Source: Brumimicrobium mesophilum (GTDB lineage Bacteria > Bacteroidota > Bacteroidia > Flavobacteriales_D > Crocinitomicaceae). Taken from it: a stretch of DNA of 64,000 nucleotides. The position numbers and the translations under genes are program-made. The notes below the pieces were generated by a model. That model had not been told where the DNA came from, ran no database searches, and saw nothing but the letters and a program-made list of their open reading frames with translations. Of the stretch, positions 28,801 through 37,595 are shown piece by piece; the first letter of the stretch is position 1, and each line of letters starts with the position of its first letter. The DNA is taken from NCBI RefSeq assembly GCF_003025005.1, contig NZ_PVSS01000011.1, positions 104,409 through 168,408 on the forward strand. Reading direction: 5' to 3'.

Positions 28801-29246
28801 ATGCATGGGGAGCTGCAGATATAGCATCTGTTGAAACAAACCATGGTTGGACAGGCGAGTTAAATGGTGAAAACATCGTTCTTGATAGCAATGATTTTGA
28901 AATCGTAACGGATGATATTCCTGGTTGGTTAGTTACTTCAGAAGGAGGAATTACTGTAGCGATGGACATTACAATTAGTCCTGAGTTAAAACAAGAAGGA
29001 ATTGCCAGAGAATTGGTTAACCGTATTCAGAATTTCAGAAAAGAAGCTGGATTTGAGGTAACGGATAAGATTGTTGTTACAATTGAGACCACAGACGAAA
29101 TCAAAGCAGCCATCGAAGAAAATAAAGAATACATCTCAGCCGAAGTTTTGGCAAAAAATATAGTTTTGGGAAAAGCGGAAGGTCATGTTTATGATGCGGA
29201 TATCGCAGCAGAGGGAGATTCTAAAATAGGAGTGGAGGTTGTTTAA
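25839..29246 (+). CDS. ileS: Isoleucine--tRNA ligase
   Basis: An 1135-aa class I aminoacyl-tRNA synthetase. The HIGH-type signature is PPSANGLPGIHHVMAR (about 51-66) and the second signature is KMSKR (GQKMSKRLGN, about 683-692). The CP1 editing region contains the WTTTPWTLPSN motif (about 238-248) and GTGIVHTAPTFGADD. The C-terminal anticodon-binding part is complete. This is the longer, eukaryotic-like IleRS form (over 1,000 aa), common in Bacteroidota and often less sensitive to mupirocin; that resistance remark is family knowledge, not shown here. It charges tRNA-Ile in the cytoplasm. Confidence 0.97.
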   Translation: MSERYPEYKGLNLPESASKIAEKWKQENVFQASIDSKDDDKTFVFFEGPPSANGLPGIHHVMARSIKDIFCRYKTLKGFKVNRKAGWDTHGLPVELSVEKELGITKEDIGDKISVEDYNAACKKTVMRYTDVWNDLTEKMGYWVDMEDPYITYESKYMESVWWLLGQLYEKNMIYKGYTIQPYSPKAGTGLSSHEINQPGCYQDVKDTSCVAQFKVEKESQSVFGDDFKNEDVHLIAWTTTPWTLPSNTALTVGKNIDYVIVKSFNQYTFEPINVVLASALLGKQFTKMFFKVDSVEDLKEYKAGDKKIPYFVGGTFKGSELNGIRYEQLMPFAQPMENPENAFQVILGDFVTTEDGTGIVHTAPTFGADDAMVAKQANVPGMLVPDANGNPVPLVDLQGKFRPEMGEFAGMYVKNEYYDEGKAPDKSADVLISIKLKEENKAFRVEKYEHSYPHCWRTDKPILYYPLDSWFVKVTDKKERMMELNKTINWQPESTGTGRFGKWLENLNDWNLSRSRYWGIPIPIWRTDEGEESICISSIAQLKSECEKSVAAGIMENNPLADFDPTDMSKENYEKVDLHKNYVDEITLVSDSGKPMKREADLIDVWFDSGSMPYAQWHYPFENKELIDGGKAFPGDFIAEGVDQTRGWFYTLHAIGTSVFDSVAYKNVISNGLVLDKNGQKMSKRLGNAVDPFITLDKYGPDATRWYMVTNASPWDNLKFDTEGIKETQRKFFGTLYNTYSFFALYANIDGFAYNEERIATKERPEIDRWIISKLNSLIEEVDVAFDTYEPTKAGRLIQSFVNDQLSNWYVRLCRRRFWKGDYSNDKISAYQTLYECLEAVAILSAPIAPFYTDELFCDLNKISGRHTATSVHLADFPAVNEADIDKELEAQMEIAQQVSSMALSLRKKEKIRVRQPLQKIMVPILDPSFKSRIEHMKDLVLSEINVKELVLLEDTTGVLTKKIKPNFKTIGPKYGKQMKAIAGMVNAWGAADIASVETNHGWTGELNGENIVLDSNDFEIVTDDIPGWLVTSEGGITVAMDITISPELKQEGIARELVNRIQNFRKEAGFEVTDKIVVTIETTDEIKAAIEENKEYISAEVLAKNIVLGKAEGHVYDADIAAEGDSKIGVEVV

Positions 29247-29319
29247 TTGATAATCGTCCAAGTTGGTTATTTTGCTCCATCAGGAATTCAAGACCTTCTA
29301 TTTATTTAAATATTTCAAC

Positions 29320-29352
29320 AAAAAAAGAGACGCAAATCGCGTCTCTTTTTTT
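29320..29352. terminator. Bidirectional terminator between ileS and aspS
   Basis: Arms GAGACGC (29327-29333) and GCGTCTC (29339-29345), extended by A and T runs on either side, form a strong hairpin for both convergent genes. Confidence 0.9.
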
Positions 29353-29410
29353 GTTGTATTTTATTTCCTCAATCGCAATGCATTGCGCCATATCAATGGG
29401 GTATTATTTT

Positions 29411-31168
29411 TTATTCCTTTTCAATCTCCACCTTCAAAGCCAATTCTTTCAATTGCTCATTATCAATTGTTGCAGGAGCATCAATCATTACATCACGACC
29501 AGAATTGTTTTTTGGGAATGCGATATAATCACGGATAGAATCTGAACCTCCCATTGTAGCTGTTAAACGATCCAATCCGAAAGCGATTCCTCCGTGCGGT
29601 GGCGCTCCAAATTCAAATGCATCCATTAAGAATCCAAATTGCTTGTTCGCTTCTTCTTCTGTAAATCCTAGGTGTTTCAACATCAATGCCTGAAGTGATT
29701 TATCGTGAATACGAATAGAACCTCCACCTAACTCAACACCATTCATTGCTAAGTCATAAGCATTGGCACGAACTTTCCCTGGATCAGTTTCCAATAAGGC
29801 CACATCTTCTGCTTTTGGAGAAGTAAATGGGTGGTGCATTGCATGGAAACGGTTTGAATCTTCATCCCATTCTAAAAGTGGAAAGTCGATTACCCACAAT
29901 GGCTTAAATTCATTTGGATTTCTTAATCCCAATTCATCTCCCATGTGTAAACGCAAGTCATTCATTTGACTGCGAACTTTATCAGTATCTCCACTTAGTA
30001 TGAAAATCAAATCACCAGGTTTTGCTCCTGTGTGGTCTGCCCAAGCTTGTAAATCTTCTTGGCTATAAAATTTATCTACTGAACTTTTAAAGGTTCCATC
30101 ATCATTATATTTAGCATAAACTAAACCTTTGGCGCCAACTTGTGGACGTTGAACCCATTTTGTTAGAGCATCCAATTGTTTACGTGTGTAAACAGCACAT
30201 TCATTTGCGACAATTCCTAAAACCAATTCAGCTTCGTCAAAGATCTTGAAGCCTTTGTCTTTTGTTACAGAATTCATGTTTTTAAATTCCATTCCGAAAC
30301 GAATATCAGGTTTGTCAGAACCATAAGTTTCCATTGCCTCAGCGTAAGTCATTCTCGGGAAATCTCCTTCGAACTCAACATCTCTGCAAGATTTAAATAA
30401 GTGTTTTACCATTCCTTCGAAAGTGTTCAAGATATCTTCTTGTTCAACGAAAGACATTTCACAGTCAATTTGAGTAAACTCAGGTTGACGATCTGCACGT
30501 AAATCCTCATCTCTAAAACAACGAACGATTTGGTAATATTTATCAATTCCAGAAACCATCAATAATTGCTTGAAAGTTTGAGGAGATTGTGGTAAGGCAT
30601 AAAACTCACCTTGGTTCATTCTACTTGGAACAACGAAATCTCTTGCACCTTCAGGAGTAGATTTAATCAAATATGGAGTTTCGACATCCATGAAATCAAC
30701 AGAATCCAAATACTTTCTTGTTTCTAAAGATACTTTATTACGTAAACGCAATTTATCAAGAACTGCTTTACGACGAATGTCTAAATAACGGTATTTCATA
30801 CGCTGCTCCTCACCACCATCGGTTTCATTTTCGATAGTAAATGGAGGTGTTTTCGCTGCGTTTAATATATTTAATTCGGCAACAATAATTTCTATTTCTC
30901 CAGTAGGAATCGTCATGTTCTTGCTAGAACGCTCAATTACTTTACCCTTAACTTGAATTACAAATTCACGACCTAATTTACGTGCTTTTTGATTTAATTC
31001 TTCGTTCCCTTCTGTGCTAAAAGCCAATTGTGTGATTCCATAACGGTCACGAAGATCAACGAAAGTCATTCCTCCCATTTCGCGAGTTCGTTGTACCCAA
31101 CCACTCAAAGTAACTTCATTTCCAACATCAGATAGGCGTAATTCGCCACAGGTGTGCGTTCTATACAT
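29411..31168 (-). CDS. aspS: Aspartate--tRNA ligase
   Basis: A 585-aa class II synthetase. It begins [11 protein letters not shown], the usual N-terminus, followed by the OB anticodon-binding domain ([24 protein letters not shown]). The class II motifs appear as FMDVETPYL (motif 1 region), [19 protein letters not shown] (motif 2) and [12 protein letters not shown] (motif 3), with a GAD insertion in the middle. An in-frame extension up to 31222 is possible, but it covers the promoter, so the ATG at 31168 is chosen. gatC lies 10 kb away; whether this enzyme is discriminating or also charges tRNA-Asn cannot be decided from the context. Confidence 0.97.
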   Translation of the reverse strand: MYRTHTCGELRLSDVGNEVTLSGWVQRTREMGGMTFVDLRDRYGITQLAFSTEGNEELNQKARKLGREFVIQVKGKVIERSSKNMTIPTGEIEIIVAELNILNAAKTPPFTIENETDGGEEQRMKYRYLDIRRKAVLDKLRLRNKVSLETRKYLDSVDFMDVETPYLIKSTPEGARDFVVPSRMNQGEFYALPQSPQTFKQLLMVSGIDKYYQIVRCFRDEDLRADRQPEFTQIDCEMSFVEQEDILNTFEGMVKHLFKSCRDVEFEGDFPRMTYAEAMETYGSDKPDIRFGMEFKNMNSVTKDKGFKIFDEAELVLGIVANECAVYTRKQLDALTKWVQRPQVGAKGLVYAKYNDDGTFKSSVDKFYSQEDLQAWADHTGAKPGDLIFILSGDTDKVRSQMNDLRLHMGDELGLRNPNEFKPLWVIDFPLLEWDEDSNRFHAMHHPFTSPKAEDVALLETDPGKVRANAYDLAMNGVELGGGSIRIHDKSLQALMLKHLGFTEEEANKQFGFLMDAFEFGAPPHGGIAFGLDRLTATMGGSDSIRDYIAFPKNNSGRDVMIDAPATIDNEQLKELALKVEIEKE

Positions 31169-31188
31169 AATATTCAATTTATAAGGTA

Positions 31189-31216
31189 CAAAAATAGAAA
31201 GAAGATTGAACTTCAA
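31189..31216 (-). promoter_or_regulatory. Promoter of aspS
   Basis: On the minus strand, TATTTTTG (31196-31189) with TTG 17 bp upstream (31216-31214). It supports the start codon at 31168. Confidence 0.6.
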
Positions 31217-31269
31217 GGTCAATATGAAACAAAAACGTTGTTTGAAACGTTACATTAAAAATTAGAATC

Positions 31270-31935
31270 ATGAAAACTACAATATTATTCTTGTCATTTA
31301 TATTTGCTTTATCAAGCTGTTCAAATGCTGCTGATAATTATCCTGTTTCGAATGGTGAAATTGACGCATCAAAAATCGAACATTCAGACGTCAATCAAAA
31401 TATCGAAACCAATTCGGTTGCCTACTTTGCTTCAGGGTGTTTTTGGTGCGTTGAATCAGTTTTTGAATCTGTAATTGGAGTAGGGGATGTTATATCAGGA
31501 TACAGTGGAGGAAATGCAACAGATGCTAAATATGAATTGGTAAGCGCCGGAAGAACAAATCATGCAGAGGCAGTTGAAGTTCATTATGATAGTACGAAAG
31601 TTGATTATCCTACCTTGTTAAAGGTGTTTTTTGGTTCGCACGATCCTACAACATTAAATCAACAAGGTCCGGATAAAGGAAGACAATACCGTAGTTCAAT
31701 TTTCTACCGTAACGATAAAGAAAAAGAATTAGCTCAGAATTATGTAAAGGAATTATTAAACAAAGGAACATTTTCAAAAATCACAACAGAGATAGTACCG
31801 TTCAACGCTTTTTATGATGCAGAAGATTATCACCAAGATTTTGAACATAACAATCCAAATAATGGTTATGTGAAAGCGGTTTCGATTCCAAGATTAAATA
31901 AATTCAAGTCAAAATACCCTGAATTGTTGAAGTAA
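31270..31935 (+). CDS. msrA: Peptide-methionine (S)-S-oxide reductase, lipoprotein form
   Basis: A 221-aa MsrA that reduces methionine-S-sulfoxide in damaged proteins. The catalytic motif GCFWC is at residues 56-60, with C57 as nucleophile. It is followed by GVGDVISGYSGG, the GRTNHAEAVEVHYD segment and HDPTTLNQQGPDKGRQYRS, all hallmark MsrA stretches. Unlike cytosolic MsrA it has an N-terminal lipobox-like signal (ALSSC, C17) and a linker of about 30 residues, so it is probably anchored in the cell envelope and protects exported proteins. The gene is divergent from aspS and followed by two terminators. Confidence 0.95.
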   Translation: MKTTILFLSFIFALSSCSNAADNYPVSNGEIDASKIEHSDVNQNIETNSVAYFASGCFWCVESVFESVIGVGDVISGYSGGNATDAKYELVSAGRTNHAEAVEVHYDSTKVDYPTLLKVFFGSHDPTTLNQQGPDKGRQYRSSIFYRNDKEKELAQNYVKELLNKGTFSKITTEIVPFNAFYDAEDYHQDFEHNNPNNGYVKAVSIPRLNKFKSKYPELLK

Positions 31936-31976
31936 AATTACTTACTTGATATTTAGTTTAATGTAGAGTATATTAT

Positions 31977-32002
31977 AAGGACAGTTGTAAACTGTCCTTT
32001 TT
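31977..32002 (+). terminator. First terminator after msrA
   Basis: Arms AAGGACAGTT (31977-31986) and AACTGTCCTT (31990-31999) with a 3-nt loop and a T run. Confidence 0.85.
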
Positions 32003-32005
32003 ACT

Positions 32006-32031
32006 GAGAACAAACTTTTTTTGTTCTCTTT
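32006..32031 (+). terminator. Second, tandem terminator before the ATP synthase operon
   Basis: Arms GAGAACAAA (32006-32014) and TTTGTTCTC (32020-32028) followed by TTT. With the preceding hairpin it insulates the atp promoter from msrA readthrough. Confidence 0.75.
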
Positions 32032-32084
32032 CACCCACCCACAGCTATTTCCATCAAAAAACGTCTAAAAGCCAAAAAAAAGCA

Positions 32085-32114
32085 TTGACTTTAAGAAAAG
32101 AATATATATCTTTG
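32085..32114 (+). promoter_or_regulatory. Promoter of the atpBEFHAG operon
   Basis: TTG (32085-32087), a 19-bp spacer and TATCTTTG (32107-32114) give a full match to the Bacteroidota housekeeping promoter, 43 bp before the atpB ATG. Confidence 0.85.
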
Positions 32115-32157
32115 CACCCAAATTTGAACAGAACGATTCATTTTTAAAGTGATTATA

Positions 32158-33267
32158 ATGTTGAATACGACGCTTAAAGCATTTGTTTGGACGATAGTAC
32201 TGTTACTATCAGCACCAGTTTTTTCAAGTTCATCTGAAGAGGGTGAACCAGTAGATGTTACAGAAATGATTATGCATCATATAAAAGATGCGCATGAATG
32301 GCACATTCTAACATATACAGATGATAATGATGGAAAACAACATGTTTCTGTTCATTTGCCAATTATTTTGATTGATAATGGAATCAAAGTTTTTTCATCA
32401 AAAAGATTTTACCACGAGGAAGATGCAATTGAAATTGTTAACGCAGAAGGTAAAAAAGATCATTATTTGGTAAATCGTGAGTTAGGCTATGGAATCTTTC
32501 ATGAGAACATCTATAAATTAAACCAGGCTGGTTTATTGGATTTCGATGCTGAAGGTCACGCGACTAATGCAAAGCCTTATGACTTTTCAATTACCAAGAA
32601 CGTGTTTACTTTGTTCTTCTCTGCATTATTATTGTTTGTCTTATTAAGGTTGGCGGTTAAATCATACAAAAATGATGGATTGCATCCGCCAAGAGGTATT
32701 GCTAGGTTCATTGAGCCAATCGTAGTGTTTGTTCGTGATGATATAGCGAAAGCAAATATTGGAGAAAAGAAATACAAGAAATTTATGCCATTCTTGTTAA
32801 CAGCATTTTTCTTTATCTGGATCAATAATATGTTAGGTTTGATTCCAATTATACCAGGAGGAGCTAACTTGACAGGTAATATTAGTTTTACTTTAACATT
32901 GGCAGCTTTTACCATGCTAATTACAGTGTTCTCAGGAAATAAAAATTACTGGAAGCATATTTTCGCAACACCAGGAGTTCCGATTCCATTGTTGATTATT
33001 ATGATACCAGTTGAGGTTATCGGAGTTTTCGCTAAACCATTTGCCTTAATGGTACGTTTGTTTGCGAATATTACCGCAGGACACATTATTATTTTAGCAT
33101 TAACAGGAATTATTTTCACGTTCGGAAGTGCGGCGTGGAGTGCTTTATCAATACCAATGTCATTGTTTATCGGTGTCTTGGAATTGTTAGTGGCATTTTT
33201 ACAAGCCTTCATTTTTACCATGTTGTCAGCGCTCTTCATAGGAGAGGCAGTTGCTGAGGAACATTAA
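32158..33267 (+). CDS. atpB: ATP synthase F0 subunit a
   Basis: A 369-aa membrane subunit that forms the proton half-channels. The essential arginine is in FALMVRLFANITAGH, in the penultimate helix pair. An N-terminal signal-like helix and a periplasmic region of about 130 residues (with HHIKDAHEWH) precede the first conserved helix; this long N-terminus is typical of Bacteroidota and longer than the 270-aa E. coli subunit. A GTG at 32149 is in frame, but ATG at 32158 is the natural start. It is first in the operon, 29 bp before atpE. Confidence 0.96.
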   Translation: MLNTTLKAFVWTIVLLLSAPVFSSSSEEGEPVDVTEMIMHHIKDAHEWHILTYTDDNDGKQHVSVHLPIILIDNGIKVFSSKRFYHEEDAIEIVNAEGKKDHYLVNRELGYGIFHENIYKLNQAGLLDFDAEGHATNAKPYDFSITKNVFTLFFSALLLFVLLRLAVKSYKNDGLHPPRGIARFIEPIVVFVRDDIAKANIGEKKYKKFMPFLLTAFFFIWINNMLGLIPIIPGGANLTGNISFTLTLAAFTMLITVFSGNKNYWKHIFATPGVPIPLLIIMIPVEVIGVFAKPFALMVRLFANITAGHIIILALTGIIFTFGSAAWSALSIPMSLFIGVLELLVAFLQAFIFTMLSALFIGEAVAEEH

Positions 33268-33284
33268 ATTAGTAATCTTTATAA

Positions 33285-33500
<216 letters not shown>

Positions 33501-33513
33501 TATTAAGAAGCTT

Positions 33514-33546
33514 AATCTCCGCGCAACGGTTGGTTGTGCGGAGATT
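33514..33546 (+). promoter_or_regulatory. Intercistronic stem-loop between atpE and atpF
   Basis: Arms at 33514-33527 and 33533-33546 pair over 14 bp (AATCTCCGCGCAAC with GTTGTGCGGAGATT, one G-U) around a 5-nt loop. There is no proper T tract after it, so RNA processing, 3'-end protection or partial attenuation is more likely than full termination. Confidence 0.65.
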
Positions 33547-33583
33547 ATTTAAAAAGATTATTTTAAAGAGAAATTATTAAGAA

Positions 33584-34078
33584 ATGGATTTAATTACACC
33601 AGATTTAGGATTAGTATTTTGGACAGGTTTGACTTTTATCATTCTGATGTTCATTTTGACGAAGTTTATTTGGAAGCCAATTATGGCAGCTGTAAACAAT
33701 CGTGAGGACAATATTCAAGAAGCTTTGGACATGGCTAAAAAGACCAAAGCAGAAATGGAGAAGTTAAAAACTCAAAATGCTAACTTGTTGAAAGAAGCAA
33801 GAATCGAACGTGATGAGATGATCAAAGAAGCGAAAATTACCAGTGATGGAATGATTGAGTCTGCGAAGTCAAAATCTAAAGTTGAAGCGGATAAGATTGT
33901 AGAAAATGCAAGAGTGTCTATTGAAGCTGAGAAGAATGCTGCAGTTGCTGAATTGAAAAATCAAGTAGCTACAATCGCTTTGGAAATTGCTGAAAAAATT
34001 CTTCGTGAAGATCTTTCATCTAACGAGAAACAAAAGCAATTGGCTGAAAGTTTTGCTAAAGACATCAACTTAAATTAA
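33584..34078 (+). CDS. atpF: ATP synthase F0 subunit b
   Basis: A 164-aa stator subunit with one N-terminal transmembrane helix (about 8-27, LGLVFWTGLTFIILMFILT) followed by a long charged alpha-helical coiled coil (about 35-140) rich in Ala, Lys and Glu. It links the membrane sector to F1 through the delta subunit. The size is normal for a homodimeric b subunit. Its ATG lies 38 bp beyond the intercistronic stem-loop and its stop is 5 bp before atpH. Confidence 0.95.
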   Translation: MDLITPDLGLVFWTGLTFIILMFILTKFIWKPIMAAVNNREDNIQEALDMAKKTKAEMEKLKTQNANLLKEARIERDEMIKEAKITSDGMIESAKSKSKVEADKIVENARVSIEAEKNAAVAELKNQVATIALEIAEKILREDLSSNEKQKQLAESFAKDINLN

Positions 34079-34083
34079 GAACA

Positions 34084-34617
34084 ATGGAAGGATTGAAGGT
34101 AGCAAGTCGTTATGCACAGTCGCTTATTGAATTGGCTGAAGAAAAGCAAGCAACAGATGCAGTGTTGAAAGACATGGAGTATTTGTTGGCTACTACAAAC
34201 GGTCACAATGACTTCCACGTGTTTCTAAATAGTCCACTTATCAATTCGGACAAGAAGAACAATGTTTTTGATAAATTATTTGGTGATTTTCAAGAAATCA
34301 GTAAAAAGTTTATTCGTTTATTGACAAAAAATAATCGTGAGATGATTTTGCCTTTAGTTGCAGAAGAATTCATTACGAAATTAAATACTATCCGAGGAAT
34401 TGTACCTTTAACAATCACCTCAGCTGTAAAGTTGGAGGATTCTGTAAAAGCAATTATCTTAGAAAGATTGAATAAACATATTGAAGGTTCAATTGAACTC
34501 ACAGAGAAAGTTGACGAATCACTCATTGGAGGATTTGTAGTAAGGATGGGAGATACACGTATTGACGCGAGTATTGCTCATCAATTGAATGAAATGAAAC
34601 AACGTTTAATACGATAA
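34084..34617 (+). CDS. atpH: ATP synthase F1 subunit delta
   Basis: A 177-aa OSCP/delta subunit that joins the b stalk to the top of the alpha/beta hexamer. The N-terminal helical bundle starts [16 protein letters not shown], and the C-terminal part has the family signature [20 protein letters not shown] (about 149-168). Both are in the expected places. It is followed by atpA after 35 bp. Confidence 0.95.
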   Translation: MEGLKVASRYAQSLIELAEEKQATDAVLKDMEYLLATTNGHNDFHVFLNSPLINSDKKNNVFDKLFGDFQEISKKFIRLLTKNNREMILPLVAEEFITKLNTIRGIVPLTITSAVKLEDSVKAIILERLNKHIEGSIELTEKVDESLIGGFVVRMGDTRIDASIAHQLNEMKQRLIR

Positions 34618-34652
34618 TTTTAACGCCCGTCGTTAATATAAAGTTTAATAAA

Positions 34653-36227
34653 ATGGCAAATATAAAACCAGCAGAGGTTTCTGCAATTTTAAGAGAAGAA
34701 CTTTCAGGATTTAAAACTGAAGCTGAACTTCAAGAAGTTGGTACCGTTCTTACAGTAGGAGATGGTATCGCTAGAATCTATGGATTAGGTGGTGTTCAAT
34801 ACGGTGAACTTATTGAGTTTGACAGTGGACTACAAGGAATTGCGCTTAACTTAGAGGAAGATAATGTTGGAGTTGTACTTTTGGGTAACTCTATGCATGT
34901 TAAAGAAGGCGATACAGTTAAACGTTTAGAAAGAATTGCCTCTGTAAAAGTAGGTGAAGGTATCGTTGGTCGTGTTGTGAATACACTTGGTCAACCTATC
35001 GATGGTAAAGGTAAAATTGAAGGGGAATTGTTCGAATTGCCAATTGAACGTAAAGCACCTGGAGTAATTTTCCGTGAGCCTGTTACTGAGCCAATGCAAA
35101 CTGGAGTTAAGTCAATTGACTCAATGATTCCAATTGGACGTGGACAACGTGAGTTAATTATTGGTGACCGTCAAACAGGTAAAACAACTGTTGCAATTGA
35201 CGCAATTATCAATCAAAAAGAATTTTATGATGCAGGAGAACCTGTTCATTGTATATATGTAGCAATTGGTCAAAAAGGATCAACTGTTGCTGGAATAGTT
35301 CAAAAATTAGAAGAAGCTGGTGCAATGGCGTACACAACTGTTGTAGCTTCAAACGCTTCTGATCCTGCTGCAATGCAATATTTTGCACCAATGACAGGAG
35401 CAACAATTGGAGAGTTTTTCCGTGATACTGGTCGTCCAGCTTTAATTGTATTTGATGATTTATCAAAACAAGCTGTTGCATACCGTGAGGTTTCATTATT
35501 GTTACGTCGTCCTCCAGGACGTGAGGCGTACCCTGGTGATGTTTTCTACCTTCACTCAAGATTGTTAGAGCGTGCTGCAAAAATCATTAATGATGATTCT
35601 ATTGCTGCACAAATGAATGATTTGCCTGAAGCTTTAAAACCAATGGTAAAAGGTGGTGGTTCTTTAACTGCACTTCCAATTATTGAAACACAAGCAGGTG
35701 ACGTTTCAGCTTATATTCCAACAAACGTAATTTCAATTACTGACGGACAGATTTTCTTAGAGTCTGATTTGTTTAACGCAGGTATTCGTCCAGCAATTAA
35801 CGTAGGTATTTCTGTATCGCGTGTTGGAGGTAATGCTCAAATTAAATCAATGAAGAAGGTTGCTGGTACGTTAAAATTAGACCAAGCACAGTACAGAGAG
35901 TTAGAAGCTTTCTCTAAGTTCGGATCTGATCTTGATACTGCAACTAAAAACGTTTTGGATAAAGGTATTCGTAATGTTGAAATCCTTAAACAAAATGAAG
36001 GAGATCCATTTACGGTTGAAAGACAAATTGCTATTATTTATGTAGGTACAAAAGGATTAATCCAAAATGTACCAGTAGAAAAGGTAAAAGCATTCGAAAT
36101 TGAATATTTGGACTTCTTAGATGCTAAGCACAAAGATTTAATGAACAGTCTTAAATCGGGTAAATTAACTGAAGAAATTACTGATACTTTAACTAAAGTA
36201 GCTAAAGAAATAGCTTCAAAATATTAA
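34653..36227 (+). CDS. atpA: ATP synthase F1 subunit alpha
   Basis: A 524-aa nucleotide-binding, non-catalytic subunit. The N-terminal beta barrel contains [19 protein letters not shown], the P-loop is GDRQTGKTT (about 170-178), and [12 protein letters not shown] is the Walker B region. The alpha/beta signature [13 protein letters not shown] (about 378-390) is intact. Length is slightly above the 513 aa of E. coli. It assembles with beta, whose gene atpD is not in this window. Confidence 0.98.
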   Translation: MANIKPAEVSAILREELSGFKTEAELQEVGTVLTVGDGIARIYGLGGVQYGELIEFDSGLQGIALNLEEDNVGVVLLGNSMHVKEGDTVKRLERIASVKVGEGIVGRVVNTLGQPIDGKGKIEGELFELPIERKAPGVIFREPVTEPMQTGVKSIDSMIPIGRGQRELIIGDRQTGKTTVAIDAIINQKEFYDAGEPVHCIYVAIGQKGSTVAGIVQKLEEAGAMAYTTVVASNASDPAAMQYFAPMTGATIGEFFRDTGRPALIVFDDLSKQAVAYREVSLLLRRPPGREAYPGDVFYLHSRLLERAAKIINDDSIAAQMNDLPEALKPMVKGGGSLTALPIIETQAGDVSAYIPTNVISITDGQIFLESDLFNAGIRPAINVGISVSRVGGNAQIKSMKKVAGTLKLDQAQYRELEAFSKFGSDLDTATKNVLDKGIRNVEILKQNEGDPFTVERQIAIIYVGTKGLIQNVPVEKVKAFEIEYLDFLDAKHKDLMNSLKSGKLTEEITDTLTKVAKEIASKY

Positions 36228-36257
36228 TCTTTCTTTTTAGAAAGTGAATTGTAAGGA

Positions 36258-37136
36258 ATGGCGAATTTAAAGGAAATTAAAAACCGTATTACTTCTATCT
36301 CTTCTACGATGCAGATTACACAAGCCATGAAATTGGTTTCTGCTGCAAAGTTAAAGAGAGCATTGGATGCAATTACTCAATTGCGCCCTTATGCTGAAAA
36401 AATCCAAGAAATTCTTGGAAATGTAAGTGCTACGCTTGATCTTTCTGAAAATAGATATGCTGAACAACGTGAAGTAAAAAACGTATTGATAATTGGTGTT
36501 TCATCTAACAGAGGTTTGTGTGGTGGATTCAACAATAGTATTACGAAGAAAATAAACGAACTTTTAGCAACTGATTTACAAGGTAAGAAGGTTGATCTAT
36601 TATCCATTGGTAAGAAAGTAAATGACTCATTTAAAAATAGTGGCTTAATCAATCGCCCAGAACAGTTGTCTAATGCTTCTGCAGTATTTGATGATTTAAT
36701 ATTTGAACATGTTTCAGAGTATGCTCAATATGCAATGGACAGTTTTATTGATGGTAAGTATGATAAAGTAATCGTTGTTTATAACGAATTTAAGAACGCA
36801 GCTGTTCAAATTATTCGTGACCAACAATTGTTACCAATCGAGGCTTCATCAATTGAAGAAGATGGTGGAGAGATTGGAGATTACATCTATGAGCCTTCTA
36901 AATTAGAAATCATAGGAGATTTAATTCCAAAATCATTGAAGTTACAATTGTTTAAAGCAACATTGGATTCTTGGGCGTCTGAACAAGGAGCAAGGATGAC
37001 AGCGATGCACAAAGCAACTGATAATGCAGGTGAATTGAAACGTGATTTAACTTTACAATACAACAAAGCACGTCAAGCTGCAATTACAAACGAAATTTTA
37101 GAAATCGTTGGTGGTGCTGAAGCGTTGAACGGCTAA
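36258..37136 (+). CDS. atpG: ATP synthase F1 subunit gamma
   Basis: A 292-aa central rotor shaft. It starts MANLKEIKNRITSISSTMQITQAMKLV-type N-terminal helix, has the conserved SSNRGLCGGFN segment (about 81-91), and ends with the C-terminal helix ARQAAITNEILEIVGGAEAL. It is the last gene of this operon; a terminator follows. The missing atpD and atpC are expected at a separate locus, as in other Bacteroidota. Confidence 0.97.
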   Translation: MANLKEIKNRITSISSTMQITQAMKLVSAAKLKRALDAITQLRPYAEKIQEILGNVSATLDLSENRYAEQREVKNVLIIGVSSNRGLCGGFNNSITKKINELLATDLQGKKVDLLSIGKKVNDSFKNSGLINRPEQLSNASAVFDDLIFEHVSEYAQYAMDSFIDGKYDKVIVVYNEFKNAAVQIIRDQQLLPIEASSIEEDGGEIGDYIYEPSKLEIIGDLIPKSLKLQLFKATLDSWASEQGARMTAMHKATDNAGELKRDLTLQYNKARQAAITNEILEIVGGAEALNG

Positions 37137-37197
37137 TTAATTCCGATTAATTTAAATACGAATTACGAATTTTGTAATCCGTGAAAAGATAAGTTTA

Positions 37198-37231
37198 AAA
37201 AGAGGTTTTTCGAAAGAAGAACCTCTTTTGT
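37198..37231 (+). terminator. Terminator of the atp operon
   Basis: Arms AAAAGAGGTT (37198-37207) and AACCTCTTTT (37220-37229) around a 12-nt loop, followed by GTTG and T runs. Confidence 0.88.
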
Positions 37232-37513
37232 TGTTTTTACCTCTATGGGTTTACCTTGTACCTTGTATTCTCTGTTTGATGAGAAAGGCATACAGGGCAT
37301 GCAAACCTAGAGCGTTTTATTAGATGTTTTTTCTCTTGTATTTTTTATATTAAATCTATTGCTGGACTGCTTCTGCAATATTTCACCTCCCTTTTCCACG
37401 CATTCTTACGGATTGAAACAGTTCTGTTTGAACGCTTTTCACCTCTTTTTTCTTGAATAAAGAAATAACGTCTAACCAATCTGTAATTGATCATCTGAAA
37501 TTCGGAACTGGAT
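37232..37513 (+). other. Noncoding spacer between the atp terminator and the sulP control region
   Basis: No gene, repeat or RNA element that I can support. Together with the control sites listed next it makes up the 459-bp gap between atpG and the SulP gene. Confidence 0.6.
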
Positions 37514-37529
37514 TGTGATATTTATCACA
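37514..37529. promoter_or_regulatory. CRP/FNR-type operator before the SulP gene
   Basis: TGTGATATTTATCACA is a perfect TGTGA-N6-TCACA site with 7-bp arms. Its centre lies about 33 bp upstream of the centre of the TATCTTTG box (37551-37558), which puts it near -41 of the expected start. That is the class II activator position. The promoter has no TTG -33 element, which fits activation by a CRP/FNR-family protein. Confidence 0.6.
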
Positions 37530-37550
37530 CTTAACTTTTATAAAACTAAC

Positions 37551-37558
37551 TATCTTTG
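37551..37558 (+). promoter_or_regulatory. -7 box of the SulP gene
   Basis: TATCTTTG, identical to the atp operon box and 38 bp before the ATG. The normal -33 TTG is absent. Confidence 0.6.
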
Positions 37559-37595
37559 AAGAATGTTATATTTGAATAAATATCAAAAGTCATAA

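Noticed and set aside
28159..28969. Overlapping minus-strand open frames within ileS
   Set aside because: They are antisense to the conserved C-terminal part of ileS and show no recognisable motif or promoter.
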